A DNA stretch of 64,000 nucleotides from Davidsoniella eucalypti (Eukaryota > Ascomycota > Sordariomycetes > Microascales > Ceratocystidaceae): positions 62,001 through 126,000 of the forward strand of contig RMBW01000046.1 of NCBI GenBank assembly GCA_004009845.1, in the 5' to 3' direction. The notes under the pieces were generated by a model. The model saw only the letters and a list, made by a program, of their open reading frames with translations, did no database searches and was not told the origin of the DNA. This document shows positions 59,401 to 64,000 of this stretch, piece after piece; within the stretch, counting starts at the first letter, position 1; each line of letters opens with the position of its first letter. Both the position numbers and the translations under genes were made by a program.

Positions 59401-62400
59401 AGCAACTTGGCTTAGTAGAGAATGCATCAGTGAGCCGTGACGAACAGGCGGTGAAGAAAACAACATAAACGCCTGGATTGCTGTACGAGTCTGTCTGTAA
59501 GCTGCTGGGTTTTCTATTGCTAGTATACAGATATGCTCGTTAGACTAAAGCCAACGCTGGAGTCACTGAGCTGGACTAGGCTGGATGGGACGGCATGGTT
59601 ACAAGAAGCCAAGTGTTCATGGCATGTAAGACAGATGAAGTGGAACAGGGCGAGAGAAGATGGGAGAAGACTAGAGAGGCCGGGTCCACTGCGATACAGC
59701 AAAACAGTGCTCGAGAGATACAGGAGGAACTAAACTATGGGCAGCGAGACCGTCTCCAGTAGCTTCTTCATCGTCTGGTTTTGGAGTCTCTGGACCCCGA
59801 AGACATAGGTCATACTTGCTTACGCTTTTACTTGAGATACGCACCATGTATGTCTAGACATGTACATATGTGACGTGTCGAGATGGAGAATAGATATGTA
59901 TGTGCCGGCTTCGATGTATATCTGTTTCGATATGCAATAGTATCCAACTGTAGTAATATCTAATGGTACAATGCTTGCAGCAATAGTTCACTTGTCACTA
60001 GGGAGTGTCTGTAGAGGCGATGGCCCTCTGTCTTCCGTTTCTGTCGCCCGCCCTAGATTGACTATGGCTTCTGAAGCTCCTTGGTAGCAGGAAGTGCAAA
60101 CGAGCCTAGACGGACCCGACACAGTCGAATAGGCCGTTGAGGAGACAATGCATGCAATAATCTTAAATGGGATAGATACAGCACAGGCCCGAGTCTTCAC
60201 TTGTTTAAAGACATGCCGATTTACAGATGTGCATGTATGTGTATCATGCACGAAGAGCACCAGATGGGAGTAAAAGCCTGACCATACCTCTTCCCTGTCT
60301 TATCAAGAAACCTTGGTAGCCGCTGTATCTACGTCGGTGATGTCTTGAGTAGCTACTGTGGATATGCGAGGCTTGCTGACTATGATGGTCAATTTTACAG
60401 GTAGGGCCTGGAAATATGGCAGTGCTTCGAGACTATCTGGAGGCTAGATTTGTATTATGTTTGTTATGTCTTTACTTGGCCAGCTTTAGTGCAGAGAAAA
60501 TAGGGAAAGGAAGAAGTGGCCACTGTTGAGAAAGCCCCGCACACTTTGACTCCTATAGATGCTGTCCATATAATGCAATGTAATGTCATGTACTGTTGAT
60601 GTACGCACTATTGCTAAGTATTCCTCCCGAGCTATATCATTGAATTATATCGGAGGCTATCTACAAGTGGTGATGGCTGTAATAGGGTAGTTAGCAATAC
60701 CCGGGCCGCCTCCTGCTTCCTGTATCCTTTTAGGCTTCAAAACTAAGAGTCTAAGAAGAAGGGGGGTTATTGTTCTTTTGATTGTATTGCTAGTCGTTAT
60801 CATCGTAGTCGAAGAAAAGGGCTGATATCTGGCTCGGCTCGCTAAGGCTGGCATAAGCGTTGGGCTTTGCATCAGCCAAGCATCATGTGCTGCTGGAAGG
60901 ATAGCGGCAATGAGGTTACGTATATGCTTTTATAGAGATGGAAAGAGTGCCAAAGGCAAATCACACACAAGATACACGAAGGATAAGAAGAGGTGTAGCA
61001 GATATAGGTCTAGACTATAGTACAGTATAGATATATGGGTTGCACACGCCCCTCTCACGCCTTCTTCTAGTTCCTTCTTGCCGTTTTCCCATTCGGAAGC
61101 CGTTGTCTAGCCTTTGTTCTCATTCGATATCGTGAGTCTTTGGATTCTAGACTCAAAGAGACACTCCTCTAGCCATAATCTTTCTTCCTTGCTCGCTCGC
61201 TTGTAGACTGATTACCTCGGTTGTTCTAGTCAACTCTCGATGACGAAAGCAGCTAGCCTGACTCTACGAGACTGGCCGTTTTTGTCTTCCTATTGTCTCT
61301 GCTGTCTTAGTCTTATGCATGCAGTCAACTTGAATGCAATCCTAATATAGATGTATGCATACATTGTTATATCGATATATCTGTAGGTGCTGATATTGTG
61401 GTATAGCCTGACATATGATCTAGCCGTGCGTAGCATGTATGTGTGTGTGTACAGATATACCTGCAGGTGGCATAGGCCTTTCAACAGTGACGCCTCAAAC
61501 AGCTGGCCCCTCGCTCTCTTTCTGTAGAATCAAAGTGATGTAACCCGTATAACATGATGCATCATCACATCACGCTATAGACTCCACCCAGAGGCGAGCC
61601 GGGACTGTTCAGCCGCGTGGGCGATTCGCCAGTTTCAGCATCGGAGTGGAGAGATCGGCATCACTCCTGCTTACATGCTTTGGAGTCTGACATACAAACC
61701 CGTGTCTACAAAGTTGCTATCGACAAAGCAGGAAACCTGCCGCCCGAAAGATCATGCCAGAGCAGCCTCCATCTCTAGACACCTAGAAGGGTCTTTCGTT
61801 GGGCTATGGTCTTTAGGCGTCAAGACAGACGTTTTCAAGGCTCTCTATGGGCTCCTCATCGTACTATAGACCGGCGTAGATAGCGTACTAACGCCGAGAA
61901 GACAACCATTTAACTCTCAACATCAGGCTCTCGTGCTTGTGTCTGTTTTTCCATATAGCTACAAGCGAAGCGAATATAGGAAGATGGAGCTCTCGGTCTT
62001 TTGCTCTTTCTACCGCTTCCCGGTTACGTGCCCTGTCTGCTCTAGCCGCACGCTGAATATCACGATACCGACGAGAACCAGTTTTGGCACTTCACCGCCC
62101 CCTTATTCCTCGAGCAAGTGATTATATGTGGTAGCAACTCCTTCCTGTGTCTATGCCGAGACTGTGTAGTCTGGTCGCAGTATAAGTAGCTGCATATAAC
62201 GAAAGACTCAAATACAGGAGGCAACAGCTATATGCTGTAGATAAATATAAAACCTATAACAGCAATGTTTATAGAGCTTGGTACGGGCTGAGATGAACAT
62301 ATTAGTTAATTTCTAAAACGTTGCACAACTACATTTTTTAAAGGAAGCAGATCAGAGCAAAGAACGGGACACGCTATTTGATAGCATCTATCTTGGAGCA

Positions 62401-63431
62401 CAAAGCTGGCACTATAAGGGTGGATGGTCAGTTACTCAGTCTATAGATGTATATGCAAGGTGGACTCACTATGGTCTTTGAAGGCGCCCTTAGGTTCCAG
62501 ATGCAAATGCACATGACATAGCACAGTTATGGTGTTGTTTATTCTCTTCCCTTTTCCTAAATGCCATCTTTCTAGCGGCTTCATCGTAGACAGAAAGCAC
62601 CTTGATTGACGCAGGCACTTAAAGCGCCGTCTCGATCAAAACAAAAGCCTCATATTGCTCGTGTGTTTCTAAGGCGGCACGAATCCATATATAAACAGAG
62701 TGATATCAAAACGACTTGAACAGCACATCATCTACAACCACAATCGTAAAAGAACGAATATCTAAAGAGTGTCAAGGTGTCGGAAAACAAAAGCCAAAGG
62801 CACATAATTTCTGGTTGTTATAGACACCCTCCAGATTTCTGCAAAGTCTTATGCAGATACAGAGATATGTATAAATATGGTTACAGATAACTACCAAATA
62901 TATAAACTATGATATTGTCAACTCCAAGGGTGCTTAGTCCGCTCTGGCCTAGTAGGTCTCGTCTAGTTTGGTGGATGGATGGGTGGGTGGGAAACAACGT
63001 GGACTGCTCTCATTGGACTCTTGAGATATGGAAGAATCCTCAGGATCATGTTTGGGTGTTTGTGTTTCTGGAATCTTATTTCTGGTACTTTGATTGTACA
63101 TATAATAGTATGTGGCGATCTACTTATTCGGTGTTAAGCCAATGTTGCGCACTGTCTTTGTTTCTACCACATACAGATATGTATCTATATACAATGTAGC
63201 TGTAATTCTATCTGATTTTCTTACAACGGCCTCTTTTCAAGGATTCATTGGCTCTTGACTAGCACTGGTGATGGTCTATACAAGACTGTGTACTCGATAC
63301 AGGAGGTGGTAAGATTTCATGCCAATCTACAAAGCACGCTATACATAACTACCTACAGTGTACTCATCGGCTATATCACGAAGAACGTACATTACATTAC
63401 ATACCCGTCGTTGTCAGTTCACGCTCACAAG
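53427..63431. other. 10-kb interval with no supportable gene
   Basis: AT-rich DNA with many short unrelated frames, none with a recognisable domain. Contains the second copy of the 62-bp repeat (55131-55190), a G-run at about 55042-55051, and an isolated TAACCCTAAC (56345-56354) too short to be a telomeric array. A GC-richer patch at about 61560-61880 is open on the + strand for under 100 codons and is unrecognised. Confidence 0.5.
55131..55190 (+). repeat. 62-bp dispersed repeat, copy 2
   Basis: Direct copy of 52453-52514 with a 2-T deletion and one substitution, 2.7 kb downstream and in the same orientation. Flanks of the two copies do not match beyond the unit. Confidence 0.85.
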
Positions 63432-63983
63432 ATGCAGGGTCCGGACCACTGCAGCCCATCCATTCATCCACTCGCCCATTCCACATTTCATATCCCATAC
63501 ATCTGTATGTACTTTGCCATCCAAGGCGTAGCCGATAGCTGTCTCTCCACTATCTGGACTATCTCAACTTGGTATTGGGACGGATGCACCACTGCCAGCG
63601 CAGCAAATGTCCAGGTTCCCCTCATTAATCCAAGTCCGGGTTCATCAATGAACTGTAGCTCGTTCAAGGAGGGAGACAGAGAGGGGGGGATAACCGAAGG
63701 AGACGCTCCGATGCTACTCCAGTCTGCAGAGCCTAAGCACTCACTTACTTTGAATTTTAGTCGACTGAAAGGGAATATAACAGGCACTGAATATGAGGCT
63801 GCGACTATCATTGGCCACTGGCGTCAGCTAAACTTCTCCACTCAAGCCATAATAACAATAGCAGAGGCCAACGCTATCGATGTTTATCTTTTGATTTCTC
63901 GTCTTTTACTATGTAGACACCGTGCCTTTGGGCTGCCAACAACCGACTGCCCGCTCAAGACCTACGCGGGGGACTCGACGTAA
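63432..63983 (+). CDS. Doubtful ORF of 183 codons
   Basis: The frame is open from 63255 but without an ATG until 63432. Product has Ser/Thr-rich composition and no recognised domain or membrane topology. It may be an exon of a gene running past the window or chance openness. Listed only because its length is unusual for this AT-rich stretch. Confidence 0.2.
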   Translation: MQGPDHCSPSIHPLAHSTFHIPYICMYFAIQGVADSCLSTIWTISTWYWDGCTTASAANVQVPLINPSPGSSMNCSSFKEGDREGGITEGDAPMLLQSAEPKHSLTLNFSRLKGNITGTEYEAATIIGHWRQLNFSTQAIITIAEANAIDVYLLISRLLLCRHRAFGLPTTDCPLKTYAGDST

Positions 63984-64000
63984 TAGTACGTTGGCCAGCA

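Overview
The window looks like chromosomal DNA of a filamentous ascomycete (Pezizomycotina). Genes carry short GT-AG introns (mostly 66-137 bp). Recognisable products are fungal/eukaryotic: an RBR (RING-IBR-RING) E3 ligase, an SMP-domain lipid-transfer protein of the Nvj2/TEX2 type, autophagy E2 Atg3, ribosomal proteins uS4 and eL21, splicing factor Slu7, an FHA-kinase-like protein, a PAQR (Izh/adiponectin-receptor family) relic and a PL1 pectin lyase fragment. No taxon below Pezizomycotina can be fixed from the sequence alone.

Layout. 1-3892: the 3' part of an RBR gene (+) converging on a coiled-coil protein of unknown function (-). 3893-13271: over 9 kb with no supportable gene. 13272-30359: the gene-dense housekeeping part: an acidic 665-aa orphan (+), the SMP protein (+), ATG3 (-), the divergent uS4/eL21 pair, SLU7 (-) and an acidic Ser-rich orphan (-). 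30360-36342 has no gene but holds a foldback (MITE-like) element at about 33861-34439 and a tiny 5'-truncated retroelement insertion with target-site duplication at 35798-35873. 36343-38807: an FHA protein with a kinase-like domain (-) whose catalytic HRD aspartate is asparagine, with three phased GATAAG sites just before its ATG.

41557-53426 is a degraded accessory region: a frameshifted PAQR pseudogene, a 248-aa orphan flanked by two repeat families, a decayed Tad1-like LINE abutting a pectin lyase gene that lacks its 3' half, then a mosaic of a broken Crinkler-like P-loop/REase gene, a fragment resembling telomere-linked-helicase (TLH) proteins, a 62-bp dispersed repeat and a BRCT-domain gene fragment. 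From 53427 to the end (10.5 kb) I find no supportable gene apart from one weak ORF.

Functionally, the first half is core cell biology (ubiquitin transfer, autophagy, lipid transfer at contact sites, translation, splicing). The second half has the marks of a rapidly turning-over, possibly subtelomeric or transposon-rich compartment: gene relics, retroelement debris, inverted-repeat element, short dispersed repeats and an effector-like relic.
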